DNA of 64,000 nucleotides, taken from Cylicocyclus nassatus (taxonomy: Eukaryota > Nematoda > Chromadorea > Rhabditida > Strongylidae). Within the stretch, counting starts at the first letter, position 1; each line of letters starts with the position of its first letter. Position numbers and translations under genes: made by a program. Positions 1-9,314 of this stretch are shown here, piece by piece. The notes under the pieces are model-generated. The model was not told the DNA's origin. It was given only the letters and a program-made list of their open reading frames with translations, and did no database searches. The stretch lies in the NCBI GenBank assembly GCA_958299035.1, contig CATQJL010000316.1, positions 4,552,674-4,616,673 of the forward strand, read 5' to 3'.

Positions 1-2
1 AA

Positions 3-3000
3 AGTGCATCGAGACCAAAATTACCAGCGATTCCGATACCAATTTTTACAGGAAAAGCTTGGGAGTTTGAAAACTTTTGGACATTATTTGAAGCCAACGT
101 AAATAGTCAACCACTGACAAAATTACAAAAATTCAACTATTTGATAAGCGCTTTGAGAGGGGAAGCTAAAGAAACTATACAGAGATATCCTATATCCGAA
201 GACAACTATGACAATGCAGTAGACTTACTAAAGAGGAAGTATGGGGATAAATTCAAACTCATTTCGCGGCTGCAATCGCGCCTTGAAAATGCAAAAGCTG
301 AAAAGTACACTATACAGGCGCAAAGGAAACTTTTGGAGTTTATTATCCCTATAACGATCCAACTACAAAAGCTAGGTGTGAGCTTAAATGGATCCTTCTA
401 TTCTCAAAAGATACTAGCAAAATTCAGCGCCTCAATTCAACGCAAGATTCTTGAGCATAAAATGGAAAACTGTCAAAATGAAGATGATTGGAAAATCGAA
501 GAGCTTTTAGAAGATTTAGATAAACAAATAGCAACTGAGGAACGTATAAGTGACATGATTGTAAGAGAGCCAATTAATCAATTCAAAAACAAAACATCAT
601 CCTCGTTTGACACCCCCATCATTTCACCAGCATGCATATTTTGCGGTTCACAGCAGCATCGCGCTTTGTTTTGTTCAAAGTACGCGACATTAGAACAGCG
701 CCGCAAATTCTTTGAAGAGAGCAAGCGATGCTTTAATTGCGCCAAAGAGGGACATTCTTCAAAACAATGCACAGGGACGAGCTGCAAATTGTGCGTTGGG
801 AAAAAACATCATCATACTCTTTGTCCGATAAGGGCGCGAAAAGATACTGAGGAAATAATAAACCGGGGAACTCCTTCAAAGCAGAAATCAACGAAAGAAA
901 CGTTTTCAAGACCACATACCAGAACCATAACAAATAGAACACAACGCTTAAGACCCACAGCAGCTGAGGCGCATCCAATACAAACAGTTGACGCAGAAAA
1001 TGATCAGAAAGAGAATTTCCAAGCCGAGACGGCACTAGAAGACAACAAAACAGTGGTTCTTCACAATCAGAATTCAACAAGTTGCAATGATACGGTACTG
1101 TTGTTGACTGGACTGGCGCGTGTCAAAGACGAGAAACGCAACCGTTGGAGAGAGGTTGAGATACTCTTTGACACAGGAGCAGACAAATCATTTATTTCGC
1201 TAGAGTTAGCGAGGGAGTTGGAGCTGGATAGCTCCTCGTCACAACAATTAATGATGTACACATTCGGAAGTGAGGATCCCAAACCAACAATGTGTAAGGT
1301 TACCATGTTGGACTTGTGGGACCAACAAAACAAAAAACATAGAGTCCAGTTATGCGCCACCCCAATACTCATCGGTAGAGGGAAGAAAGCCCATCTCACT
1401 GAAGCAGACAGAAACTTTATTTCACGTAACAATCTACACCTGTCAAAAACCTCATGGAACGAAGACATACGACCACAAATCCTCTTAGGATGTGATCAGC
1501 TATGGAATTTCTTGAGCGTGCCTAGCCCAAAATTCCGCTTACCCTCGGGACTTCAACTAATACCCTCAAGGTTAGGTTACCTGTTGTGTGGAAAACAACA
1601 TAGGGGCAGCCTTCAAGGGAAAGAAATTCAGCAACCCGCTGATGTGATGATCAATACATTGCTGAACTTTGATGACGAATTGAAACAATGGGATAAGTAT
1701 TGGACGCTTGACTCATCCGGAGTCTGTGAATTTACAGGTACCAGAAATGCTGAAAAAGCTGCTATCAATGAAAAAGTTCGTTCATTTTTCGATGAAACCA
1801 TACAAAAAAGATCCGATGGCTATTACGTCCGCCTACCATTCAAAGAAAATCATCCACCCTTACCAACAAATGAGGCAATCGCGCGAAAAAGGTTGATAAG
1901 CGTGTTAGCCACTCTAGCTCTCAAACCAGATATACTCCAAGAATATCAAAAAATCTTTGAAGATCAACTAGAAAAAGGGATAATAGAAGAAATACCCAAC
2001 CACCTGCCACCAAATGGTCTTTTACATTATATACCGCACCAACCAGTGATAACACCGAATAAAGAGACAACCAAAGTGCGTATAGTTTTTGATGCGTCGT
2101 CACATTACAAACAATGTCCGTCATTGAACGATGTCTTACATCAAGGCCCACTCATACTACCCGACTTATTTGCAATACTCCTCCGGTTTCGAGTCCCAAA
2201 ATATGCAATCACGGCAGATGTAGAAAAGGCATTCCTTCAAGTTCATCTCCATGAACAAGACAGGGACGTCACCAGATTTTTCTGGGTTTATGATGTACGT
2301 CGTCCGGCAGAAGGAAATAATGTCAAAACGATGCGTTTTACGAGAGTGACATTCGGGCTAAATGTATCTCCTTTTCTTCTTGGACGAACTATCCAATTTC
2401 ACCTAGAAAACTCTACTGAAAACGCGGGATTGTCAAAGGAGATTCGCGAAAATCTTTATGTTGACAATCTCGTCTTGACGGCGAACACGCATGAGGAAGC
2501 AAAAGAAAAAGCCATACAGGCACGGGAGATCTTCAAGAATATGAAAATGAATCTCAGAGAGTTTGCATCCAATGATACAGAATTACGAGATCATTTACCA
2601 GCAGAAGCCTATTCCAAAAACAGTAGCATGAAACTCTTGGGCATCAAATGGGAAACAGCGACGGACTGCCTCTCAATACAGTGCGAGATGCCAGCGACAC
2701 AGGTCATCACAAAAAGGGTTGTGGCCAGGAAAATCGCTTCAATATATGATCCCTTTGGGTGGTTAGCCCCTCTCCTGACAAAGCCGAAAAGATTTCAACA
2801 ACAGTTGTGGAAAAATAAACTCGACTGGGATACGCCTTTGCCCAATAATCTTATCAAAGAATGGAACGCCTTAAGATTACAAGCAGATGGGTTTCAGAAA
2901 TCGTTTCAAAGAAGGGTCCCACATAATACTAGACTAGCTATCTTTTCGGATGCCAGTGAGATAGCAATGGCAGCATGCGCTTACCTATTCAATAATCATG

Positions 3001-3845
3001 CAGCTACTCTAATTGCCGCCAAGTGTAAATTTCCCTCAATCCAAGCAAAAACAACCATACCGAAAATGGAGATGAACGCTTTAACCATGGCGGTAAGGTT
3101 GGCTTTTTCAATATGTGAAGGATTTGGGAATGAAATCTACTCCGACTCGAAAGAAATTTACATTCTATCCGATTCAAAAATTGCCCTACATTGGGCTTTC
3201 ACGAAACAAGGAAGCAATAAAGTAGGGGTTCTAGTTAGCAACAGGATTGCAGAGATACAGAAAATTCTGGAGAAACTGCAAGAAATGGGACATACCGTGC
3301 ATTTTGAACATGTTCCCACAGATGAAAACCCTGCTGATGCGGCTACCAGAGGACTAACAAAGGAACAAATCCAAGATCACATTTGGTGGATGGGCCCTCA
3401 ATTTTTAATAAAAGACCACGCCAAATGGCCCACCCTGGAATTCACCTTTGCTAACCAAGATATGAAACCAACAGTCATATTGAACCCCATTTTGGGACAG
3501 AGAGAAGAGGAGAAACCGGTTGAAATCTTAACATTGCAAAGATACAGTACTTTTACAGCAGCGAAAAGGGTCATGTCATGGATACTCCTATTCGTGCTAA
3601 AGTCCTTAAAAGGCTTATCCCAACAAAGAAGAAGCGAAATCATAACAAGTCATCCGGAACTACAGGAGCTAAACATTCCTCCTCCACAGAGACGAGTTGA
3701 CGCGAAACTCATGAAAACAGCCGAGTTGGTTCTCCTCAAAAATCATCAAACACTCTACCTCAATGATCAGTATAGAAAATCAATGGAAAATACTTTACGC
3801 CTATTCCAAGATCAAGAAAAGATCTGGCGATCCAGGGAAGACTAG
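3..3845 (+). CDS. BEL/Pao Gag-Pol polyprotein, 5'-partial, ends prematurely at integrase
   Basis: The frame is open from base 3, about 1280 codons, with no start codon inside the window. In order it shows a BEL-type gag region (about 3-600, DUF1759-like); three zinc-knuckle-like clusters at about 633, 729 and 783, the middle one a classic CX2CX4HX4C; an aspartic protease with DTGA at about 1170; RT with IVFDASS near 2080, ADVEKAF near 2217 and YVDN at 2457-2468; a Pao-type connection (RKIASIYDPFGWLAP, near 2730); and RNase H with SDASE near 2948, KMEMNAL near 3064 and SDSKIALHW near 3170. It stops at TAG 3843-3845, exactly where integrase begins, because the frame shifts near 3836-3841. Gag packages the RNA and Pol copies and integrates it. 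YVDN rather than YVDD seems usual for nematode Pao elements. Confidence 0.93.
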   Translation, partial: SASRPKLPAIPIPIFTGKAWEFENFWTLFEANVNSQPLTKLQKFNYLISALRGEAKETIQRYPISEDNYDNAVDLLKRKYGDKFKLISRLQSRLENAKAEKYTIQAQRKLLEFIIPITIQLQKLGVSLNGSFYSQKILAKFSASIQRKILEHKMENCQNEDDWKIEELLEDLDKQIATEERISDMIVREPINQFKNKTSSSFDTPIISPACIFCGSQQHRALFCSKYATLEQRRKFFEESKRCFNCAKEGHSSKQCTGTSCKLCVGKKHHHTLCPIRARKDTEEIINRGTPSKQKSTKETFSRPHTRTITNRTQRLRPTAAEAHPIQTVDAENDQKENFQAETALEDNKTVVLHNQNSTSCNDTVLLLTGLARVKDEKRNRWREVEILFDTGADKSFISLELARELELDSSSSQQLMMYTFGSEDPKPTMCKVTMLDLWDQQNKKHRVQLCATPILIGRGKKAHLTEADRNFISRNNLHLSKTSWNEDIRPQILLGCDQLWNFLSVPSPKFRLPSGLQLIPSRLGYLLCGKQHRGSLQGKEIQQPADVMINTLLNFDDELKQWDKYWTLDSSGVCEFTGTRNAEKAAINEKVRSFFDETIQKRSDGYYVRLPFKENHPPLPTNEAIARKRLISVLATLALKPDILQEYQKIFEDQLEKGIIEEIPNHLPPNGLLHYIPHQPVITPNKETTKVRIVFDASSHYKQCPSLNDVLHQGPLILPDLFAILLRFRVPKYAITADVEKAFLQVHLHEQDRDVTRFFWVYDVRRPAEGNNVKTMRFTRVTFGLNVSPFLLGRTIQFHLENSTENAGLSKEIRENLYVDNLVLTANTHEEAKEKAIQAREIFKNMKMNLREFASNDTELRDHLPAEAYSKNSSMKLLGIKWETATDCLSIQCEMPATQVITKRVVARKIASIYDPFGWLAPLLTKPKRFQQQLWKNKLDWDTPLPNNLIKEWNALRLQADGFQKSFQRRVPHNTRLAIFSDASEIAMAACAYLFNNHAATLIAAKCKFPSIQAKTTIPKMEMNALTMAVRLAFSICEGFGNEIYSDSKEIYILSDSKIALHWAFTKQGSNKVGVLVSNRIAEIQKILEKLQEMGHTVHFEHVPTDENPADAATRGLTKEQIQDHIWWMGPQFLIKDHAKWPTLEFTFANQDMKPTVILNPILGQREEEKPVEILTLQRYSTFTAAKRVMSWILLFVLKSLKGLSQQRRSEIITSHPELQELNIPPPQRRVDAKLMKTAELVLLKNHQTLYLNDQYRKSMENTLRLFQDQEKIWRSRED

Positions 3846-4435
3846 ACAATTCTGCATTAAATCCAGATGCAAAATCCCCTATCTTTGTAGCACCCAAAAC
3901 GGAACTGGCAAACCTGCTATTGCAAGAAGCGCATAGTAAGTACCACCGCGGCATTGAACATACGATTGCTGCCGTTCGTGAACACTACTGGGTACCAAAA
4001 CTTCGTCAGCAAGTAAGACGACTGGTCGGCACGTGTTTCCAGTGCAAGCGATTCAATAGATTACCGTACCGATACCCTGACTCATCAAGTTTACCCGGAT
4101 TTCGTACTCAACAGAGTCGAACCTTCCAACACATCGGTCTAGATTTCTTCAACCTCCCTGACATACATGAGAACGAGGCACCGGTGAAAGCTTACGGTTG
4201 TATTTTTACTTGCGCTACAACACGGTTGATTCATTTGGAAGTGGTGAAAAGTATGTCAACAAACGACTTTCTCAACGCTTTCCGTAGATTTATAGCGCGA
4301 CGGGGAGTACCAGACTCGGTAACATGTGATAACGCACCTACGTTTTTGCTAAGTGAAACCATCCTCACCGCCGAACAACAACCACAAATAAATACAGAGT
4401 CTCTTCGTTTCATGGCAAACCAGAATATAGAATAG
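3842..4435 (+). pseudogene. integrase, first part (zinc-binding domain and two catalytic Asp), interrupted
   Basis: This is the continuation of pol in another frame. It overlaps the end of the previous frame, so a one-base indel near 3836-3841 is the simplest cause. It holds an HHCC zinc-binding domain (His pair at about 3930-3970, CFQC near 4036) and the first two catalytic aspartates of the DDE core, in GLDFFNLP near 4138 and CDNAPTF near 4327. TAG at 4433-4435 ends it before the catalytic Glu. Coding similarity resumes in the same frame directly after the stop, so the TAG is one nonsense change, not the natural end. Programmed frameshifting is possible for the first break but would not explain the second. 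Confidence 0.85.
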
Positions 4436-7400
4436 CGACATATTACCCCTTATGCCCCATGGCAAGGAGGGTTTTATGAAAGGCTCATCAGATGTATAAA
4501 ATACTCGCTATATAAAGCCATAAGACCATCAGCTATTTCCTCGTTTGACCATCTAACTACTGTAATGACGGAAATCGAGGCATGCCTCAATTCGCGCCCA
4601 CTCACATATCAGGGATCAGACCGAGACTCACTTAACATCATACGTCCAATCGATTTCGTGCAACGCAACATGATCTTGACCTTTCCATACTCACGAGAAG
4701 AACTCTCAGACGATCCCACCTATTATCCTCGCGAAGAAATGCAAGCTATAGAAACTCGCCTCCAAGCAGAAAAAGCTTTGCAATCTTCATGCGCAATCAC
4801 AGAACAGTTCTGGAAAATTTGGAAAGATCAATACCTTATCAGCCTAAGAGAAAACCACAAGAAAAACATAGCGGAGAAACGCCATTGCAACAACACTCCA
4901 AAAATTGACGATGTAGTCCTGATAAATGATCCAGTTTTACCAAGAAATGATTGGAAAGTCGCAAGAATTACGAAACTTGACAAATTTGTAAATGGAGAAC
5001 CACGAGAAGCTGAGCTGATGACAAATAAAAACAGAAAAATTCGTCGACCTGTTAACCTCATTATCCCCTTGGAAATCAGCGAAGATCACTACCAAAAAGA
5101 AAATGAGGAAATAGTAGAAGATCCACCTATAAACCAAGAATGCACTACTCACTCTTATAACTTGCGACCACGTAAACAGACAAACTACGTGGATTGCACG
5201 ATCACAGAAAATATTCAGAAAAAACCATCGAAAATCAATACGAAATGGTTCTTATTTCATATGATGTTATTTCACTGCATCGTAGGTACCTGGACCTCAA
5301 AAATGGACGATATCATGTTGTCCTGCACGAAAAACGGCATTGTGATAGAAACGTCAAAAACTAGGACAACTGAAGTCTGCGCTGATAACCAATGTAAGCT
5401 CCAAAACTTACAACCAGGGAAAACTTTGATGGTGTTCTCTCCAAGTGTTACCTTGCACGATCATCTTGTTACCTTGAAATGGAATGAAAATGGTCGAACA
5501 AGAACAGCAGAAAAACTGTGTGACAAACTAAGTTTTTGCGATAACATAGACTGCTGGTTCTGCGCAACAGTGATACTAAACCCAGAATGTTGGCCGATAG
5601 GAGCCATCATTTCTCTCGCACTGATACTCTATGGGATAATTGCAGCGGTTTATCTCGCACTGTATGTACCAGTGACCATCGGAAAACCCATAAGAGTCTT
5701 GGTTTGGTTACTCCTACTAACAATCAAACTATTGCTAAACAAGGGATGGCAATGTGTCCGCGCTATACGGCGTCGCTGTCAAAAAACACGTCATCGATCA
5801 AGATCAACGCGCTTAACCGAGGCTTTAGCAATAGTAGTATCACTGGTGTCTATGAGTGGCACTATCTCAGCATGTCAACAGATAGACGTCCTGGAACACC
5901 ACTTGACTATTTGCGAGAAAGCTAAAGAAAAAGAATCATGTTCTATTGCAATCAAAGAAGTTCTCAAACTAAGCACTTTTAAACAAGAAGCGTGCTTACG
6001 CTTAACCAAAAACGGCTCCCACATAGAAAACATCAAAGTACGTTGGAGAGGGCTCAGACTGTACTGCGACAAAGAAACATTATTTTTCACTAGAGCAACT
6101 AACCTACAAGTCGTAGACAGCAAGCGTTGCCCCCACATGGGATCATGTACAGGTCAAAAATGCGCTGCAATCAATGCGAACAGCATCATTCCGGAGCTAC
6201 AGCAGGGAAATCAATTTCCGGGTCGCACAGGTTGCCTAGAATCCTGTGGAGGACTAGGTTGTGATTGTTTCTACCCAAGCTCCGGTTGTCTTTTTTATCG
6301 AATCTATGCCACACCCAAAAACTCAGACGTTTATGAGATTTTTAGATGCGAACGATGGAGAGAAGATATCAAACTAAACATCTATAGAGAAACTTTGCAC
6401 TTGGGAAAACAACGCTTCGTAATCTCAACTAATCCAAACATCCCATTCGATCTCCCAAATTTGCGCGTAACACTAACCTCCATCTCGCTTCCTCCTACAC
6501 CATTACTGCATGATCACTTTATCACTAATGGCAAGGATACAGCCTTGTGGAGGACCACGTTTATACCAGATCTCATGTGTAATTCCAGCAGAGCAGCGAG
6601 TCTGTTTAAATGCACCTTGTCAGACAACTGCATTTGCACACCGGCAGAAAACAAAATAGTATGCCAATGCCCTCAAAAAGACATTGAACAAGAATTCCAT
6701 CAAATCCAACGTAAATTGCCTATAAACACAGCCTTATGGCAAATAAATAGCTTCAAAGGTATCGTAATGGCGAAAATACCGCACATGGTTTCCGCTGAGG
6801 TGATACTCAGCATAGAGGGAAAAATTGATACCGCCATCCTACAAGTCCAAGATGACGTTTGTGCTATACAAAATGCCGAATTAACGGGATGTTACAATTG
6901 CGCTTTAGGAGCAGTCGCAAAAATCAAGTGCACCTCTCAAAAACAGACCCTAGGCGAAGTTATCTGTGAAAATACAGCCTTTGTGGTACCATGTTCTCCG
7001 GAGATACCGGCCTCCACTTTACACTTCCATTTGAGCACAGCGCGACAGCTGATCAACTGTTCAGTTTCATGCGGAAAAACAAAGAACTATTTCATCCTAT
7101 CAGGCATTCTGAAATATGTAGGAGACATTCAGTTACATCTCCTAAGAGCTCTAGAAAGCAATAGCACAACATACGGAGAAATAGAATGGCCAGATTTCTC
7201 GCATCTTTTGGACGTATATTTGACATGGTACAAAACTGTGGTCATCGCACTCATAGCTGTCGCATTAGCACTCGTCATTTCTTACGCGCTCTTTCAAACT
7301 GTAGGCTTATGCCTCGTGCGCCTAATTTTGCGGGTACTCATCACAATCTTATGCCTACCATTTCGCATCACAATCATTTTGGTCCGCACTACACTACGTC

Positions 7401-7456
7401 ACTGCCAGAAGAACAGGCACATGCAAATATTACCCATGCACGCGAAAGAATTGTGA
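4436..7456 (+). CDS. integrase C-terminal part fused in frame to envelope-like glycoprotein
   Basis: The frame is open from just after the TAG, about 1006 codons. It starts with the rest of the integrase core (PYAPWQGGFYERLI, catalytic Glu near 4480) and a C-terminal domain to about 5060. A hydrophobic signal-like segment follows at about 5245-5295, then a Cys-rich ectodomain, hydrophobic stretches at about 5600-5690 and 5696-5740, a basic patch, and a second signal-like segment at about 5815-5878. The large Cys-rich ectodomain follows (5880-7200), then a strong membrane anchor near 7228-7310. The Cys/Gly-rich stretch at 6233-6289 resembles the fusion-loop region of phlebovirus Gc class II fusion glycoproteins, the known source of env in nematode Cer/Tas elements. 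No stop separates pol from env, so proteolysis or splicing must release it. Confidence 0.88.
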   Translation, partial: RHITPYAPWQGGFYERLIRCIKYSLYKAIRPSAISSFDHLTTVMTEIEACLNSRPLTYQGSDRDSLNIIRPIDFVQRNMILTFPYSREELSDDPTYYPREEMQAIETRLQAEKALQSSCAITEQFWKIWKDQYLISLRENHKKNIAEKRHCNNTPKIDDVVLINDPVLPRNDWKVARITKLDKFVNGEPREAELMTNKNRKIRRPVNLIIPLEISEDHYQKENEEIVEDPPINQECTTHSYNLRPRKQTNYVDCTITENIQKKPSKINTKWFLFHMMLFHCIVGTWTSKMDDIMLSCTKNGIVIETSKTRTTEVCADNQCKLQNLQPGKTLMVFSPSVTLHDHLVTLKWNENGRTRTAEKLCDKLSFCDNIDCWFCATVILNPECWPIGAIISLALILYGIIAAVYLALYVPVTIGKPIRVLVWLLLLTIKLLLNKGWQCVRAIRRRCQKTRHRSRSTRLTEALAIVVSLVSMSGTISACQQIDVLEHHLTICEKAKEKESCSIAIKEVLKLSTFKQEACLRLTKNGSHIENIKVRWRGLRLYCDKETLFFTRATNLQVVDSKRCPHMGSCTGQKCAAINANSIIPELQQGNQFPGRTGCLESCGGLGCDCFYPSSGCLFYRIYATPKNSDVYEIFRCERWREDIKLNIYRETLHLGKQRFVISTNPNIPFDLPNLRVTLTSISLPPTPLLHDHFITNGKDTALWRTTFIPDLMCNSSRAASLFKCTLSDNCICTPAENKIVCQCPQKDIEQEFHQIQRKLPINTALWQINSFKGIVMAKIPHMVSAEVILSIEGKIDTAILQVQDDVCAIQNAELTGCYNCALGAVAKIKCTSQKQTLGEVICENTAFVVPCSPEIPASTLHFHLSTARQLINCSVSCGKTKNYFILSGILKYVGDIQLHLLRALESNSTTYGEIEWPDFSHLLDVYLTWYKTVVIALIAVALALVISYALFQTVGLCLVRLILRVLITILCLPFRITIILVRTTLRHCQKNRHMQILPMHAKEL

Positions 7457-7524
7457 AAAAAAAATAAGAGAGACGTAGAATTTTTTTCTTGTAGAGACCT
7501 ATAGATATTTTGTTTTTTTTAGAA

Positions 7525-8631
7525 ATGGACACCGAAACCGAAAAGGACAATTTCAAAAGAGGAATGGACCAAGTATCACAAGCCCTGAGACAACTGATTA
7601 ATGCAATGGAGACCCTTGAAGAAGCATGCGAGAGATTCGGTGGCCCGGGCGAGACCGTGCAACACGGCGAAACAAACGAGGCGGAAGTCGAAGAACAACC
7701 TCGTGAAGAAAGAAACAACCCAGACATCACCGAACGCGAGCCAACCATTTCGGAGAGCATGCAGGCGTATCATGACTCACTGGAACAACAACAACAACAA
7801 GCCGACCCAAAGTGCGAGCAATTCGCGCAACAGCGCGCTTCGAAAAGAGTACGCAGTCGTTCGTGCAGCGGTCAAGGGAACAAACACCCACGCACATCAT
7901 CAGAGAGCACTTGGGACTCTGACATGAGCAGAGAGGAAATGCAACTACGTTTGGACGCGTTGGAGTCACAGAAAAAAGAAGAAACGGCGAAGCAGGGAAC
8001 GATCGAGCGTGATATGAACACCAACATGGGAGAAAGGAGCAACGACCAAGACTTACTGGTCTTCGATGATCCCGAAAGCGATGGAGGAAGTTCGTTTCAG
8101 ATCGTGGACGAGATTGTCGAGGATGACCAAAGAGCCGAAAATGAAAGAAGAAAGCAAGAGCTGCAAGTAGAAGTCCTCCAGGCACAACAGGCGATTGGTG
8201 ACCTCGAGATGTTGATAGAAGAGCTGGAACAAAAGCCAACGTGTGCGCCAAGGAAAATCCTGCAGGGCGGAATTAGACGAGACAGTGAACGATTTATAAG
8301 ATGTGCCTTCTGTAAAGTCGCCATGCAACATTATTCGGATTCCTGCCCAGAGGTACAAAACAGCACCACACGAATCAGCATGCTTGATGCCCAGAGAAGG
8401 TGCCACATCTGCTTCCAAGTACTGAAGATCGTCTGCCCGGGAGGAAGAGACTGTTACAAATGGCCAACGCCTTGCTTCCATTGCAAGCGATATGGCCACA
8501 ATTCGGCCGTCTGTGACCTCCCAGACAAAAGTCTGATAATACGCTCAAGACTTCAACGTGCCCGGGACGCACTCCATACAACGCAAACCAAATTGGCGCG
8601 CCTCCAAGAAGAATTGAAAAGGCTCGCGTAA
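7525..8631 (+). CDS. third ORF: coiled-coil, zinc-knuckle (gag-like) protein downstream of env
   Basis: From the ATG at 7525 this encodes about 368 residues. An ATG at 7525 is preferred because it follows a T-rich tract ending in AG (7509-7522), which looks like a splice acceptor, so the ORF may be expressed from a spliced RNA. The first 250 residues are very polar, with a Q-run near 7786-7800, a basic RSRSC patch, and an acidic, heptad-like stretch at about 8120-8240. The C-terminal part has a CX2CX5HX4C cluster near 8304, further Cys pairs near 8402-8450 and a canonical CCHC knuckle (CFHCKRYGHNSAVC, near 8474), then a second helical tail. It looks like a nucleic-acid-binding nucleocapsid-type protein. 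Similar zinc-finger ORFs are common in nematode genomes, but I cannot name a family. Confidence 0.8.
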   Translation: MDTETEKDNFKRGMDQVSQALRQLINAMETLEEACERFGGPGETVQHGETNEAEVEEQPREERNNPDITEREPTISESMQAYHDSLEQQQQQADPKCEQFAQQRASKRVRSRSCSGQGNKHPRTSSESTWDSDMSREEMQLRLDALESQKKEETAKQGTIERDMNTNMGERSNDQDLLVFDDPESDGGSSFQIVDEIVEDDQRAENERRKQELQVEVLQAQQAIGDLEMLIEELEQKPTCAPRKILQGGIRRDSERFIRCAFCKVAMQHYSDSCPEVQNSTTRISMLDAQRRCHICFQVLKIVCPGGRDCYKWPTPCFHCKRYGHNSAVCDLPDKSLIIRSRLQRARDALHTTQTKLARLQEELKRLA

Positions 8632-8638
8632 CATCATC

Positions 8639-9048
8639 AAGGTGGGGCGGAGTATCGCTGCTTGGAAGCGCGATCTCTTGCTTATTACAGTAACCCATGT
8701 ATCTTCTTATCTTGTAAGCTGATCTTTACAGGGAGCTCCGGCGACTATCAACAACTATAAAATGCAACATCACACGGCAAGGAATCTTCGTCGCCCCGAT
8801 GGGAATCGTCTTCTCTTCCCACTTTATTCACTCATGAGCCCGCAAGCTTTATACGCGTTTTGGTCATTTAACTCTGCCTTTGTAGCGCCTAGGTAAATCG
8901 CCTGGACATCAGATTATGATTGAATCAACGCATAATGTGTTTATTTGCAAAGTAAAGATCACGGTTTAATTACCCAAGTTTGAGGTTCCATCCTCGTGGC
9001 AATAAATTGGTTTGGTCTTATGGTTTTTGGTTGGTGTGGCAAGAAGCT
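8639..9048 (+). repeat. probable polypurine tract and 3' LTR of the BEL/Pao element
   Basis: Right after the last ORF is a purine-rich tract (8639-8652, AAGGTGGGGCGGAG), as expected for plus-strand priming. Downstream are a TATA box (TATAAAA at about 8757), about 240 bp of unique sequence, and AATAAA at 9001-9006, which is the order of an LTR (U3 promoter, R, polyadenylation signal). The exact LTR ends cannot be fixed because the 5' LTR is not in the window, and a clear TG...CA pair was not identified. The SL1 match at 8963-8984 lies inside the predicted transcribed R region. Confidence 0.5.
8963..8984 (+). ncRNA. exact SL1 spliced-leader sequence; SL RNA gene, captured leader or LTR-embedded copy
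   Basis: These 22 bases are identical, as far as I can recall the sequence, to the SL1 leader that nematodes trans-splice onto mRNAs, starting GGTTTAATTACCC and ending in GAG. They are followed immediately by GT, as in an SL RNA donor. The next 75 bases can form a short GAGG/CCTC hairpin (8981-8995) and contain GGTTTTTGG near 9025, one base from an Sm-site consensus. This could be a genuine or decayed SL RNA gene of about 90-100 nt. It lies where the R region of the retrotransposon LTR should be, so capture of the leader by the element is equally possible. No 5S rRNA gene, the usual partner of SL1 genes in C. elegans, was seen nearby. Confidence 0.6.
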
Positions 9049-9314
9049 GAACCACTAAACATCCATTACTTGGACTCCTTCCGAGGATTGCTATAAAAAT
9101 TAAGAAAAATTGTGAAATTTGGGTTTTTTAAAAAGCATGGGTCGCAGCTTTTGGTATTTTTTCGAGAAGTTATTGAATTTTGTGCAGTGTTTGTATAACC
9201 ATTAGAAAGAGAATGAAATGCTGCATCAAATGCTACAAGAACCTATTACATGTCTTTGTTCCATGAGATGTGGCTTACGTTGAAAAAAGCGACATTACTT
9301 TCGGAACGACCTAA
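9049..9314 (-). mobile_element. truncated hairpin MITE (same family as 19485-20507 and 24725-25743)
   Basis: The segment ends in the inverted terminus GCGACATTACTTTCGG...CCTAA and is collinear with the reverse complement of the left arm of the two full copies in this window. Shared stretches include the ACTCCTTCC, AAAAATTGTGAAA and GAATGAAATGCTGCATC motifs. The other arm is missing. It sits directly beside the BEL/Pao tail. Confidence 0.8.

Larger units (their letters stand above)
1..9048 (+). mobile_element. BEL/Pao LTR retrotransposon with envelope gene, 5' end outside window
   Basis: The order gag, zinc knuckles, aspartic protease, RT, RNase H, integrase, envelope, extra zinc-knuckle ORF, purine-rich tract and LTR-like tail identifies an envelope-bearing BEL/Pao element, like the Cer/Tas group of nematodes. 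The 5' LTR and the start of gag lie left of base 1. The right boundary is uncertain because no 5' LTR is available for comparison. A truncated hairpin MITE abuts it at 9049. One frameshift near 3840 and one stop at 4433 break integrase, so this copy is probably not autonomous now, although the remaining frames are long and open, which suggests fairly recent activity. Confidence 0.93.

Noticed and set aside
733..1468. Minus-strand ORFs under gag-pol
   Set aside because: Shadows of the strongly supported plus-strand polyprotein.
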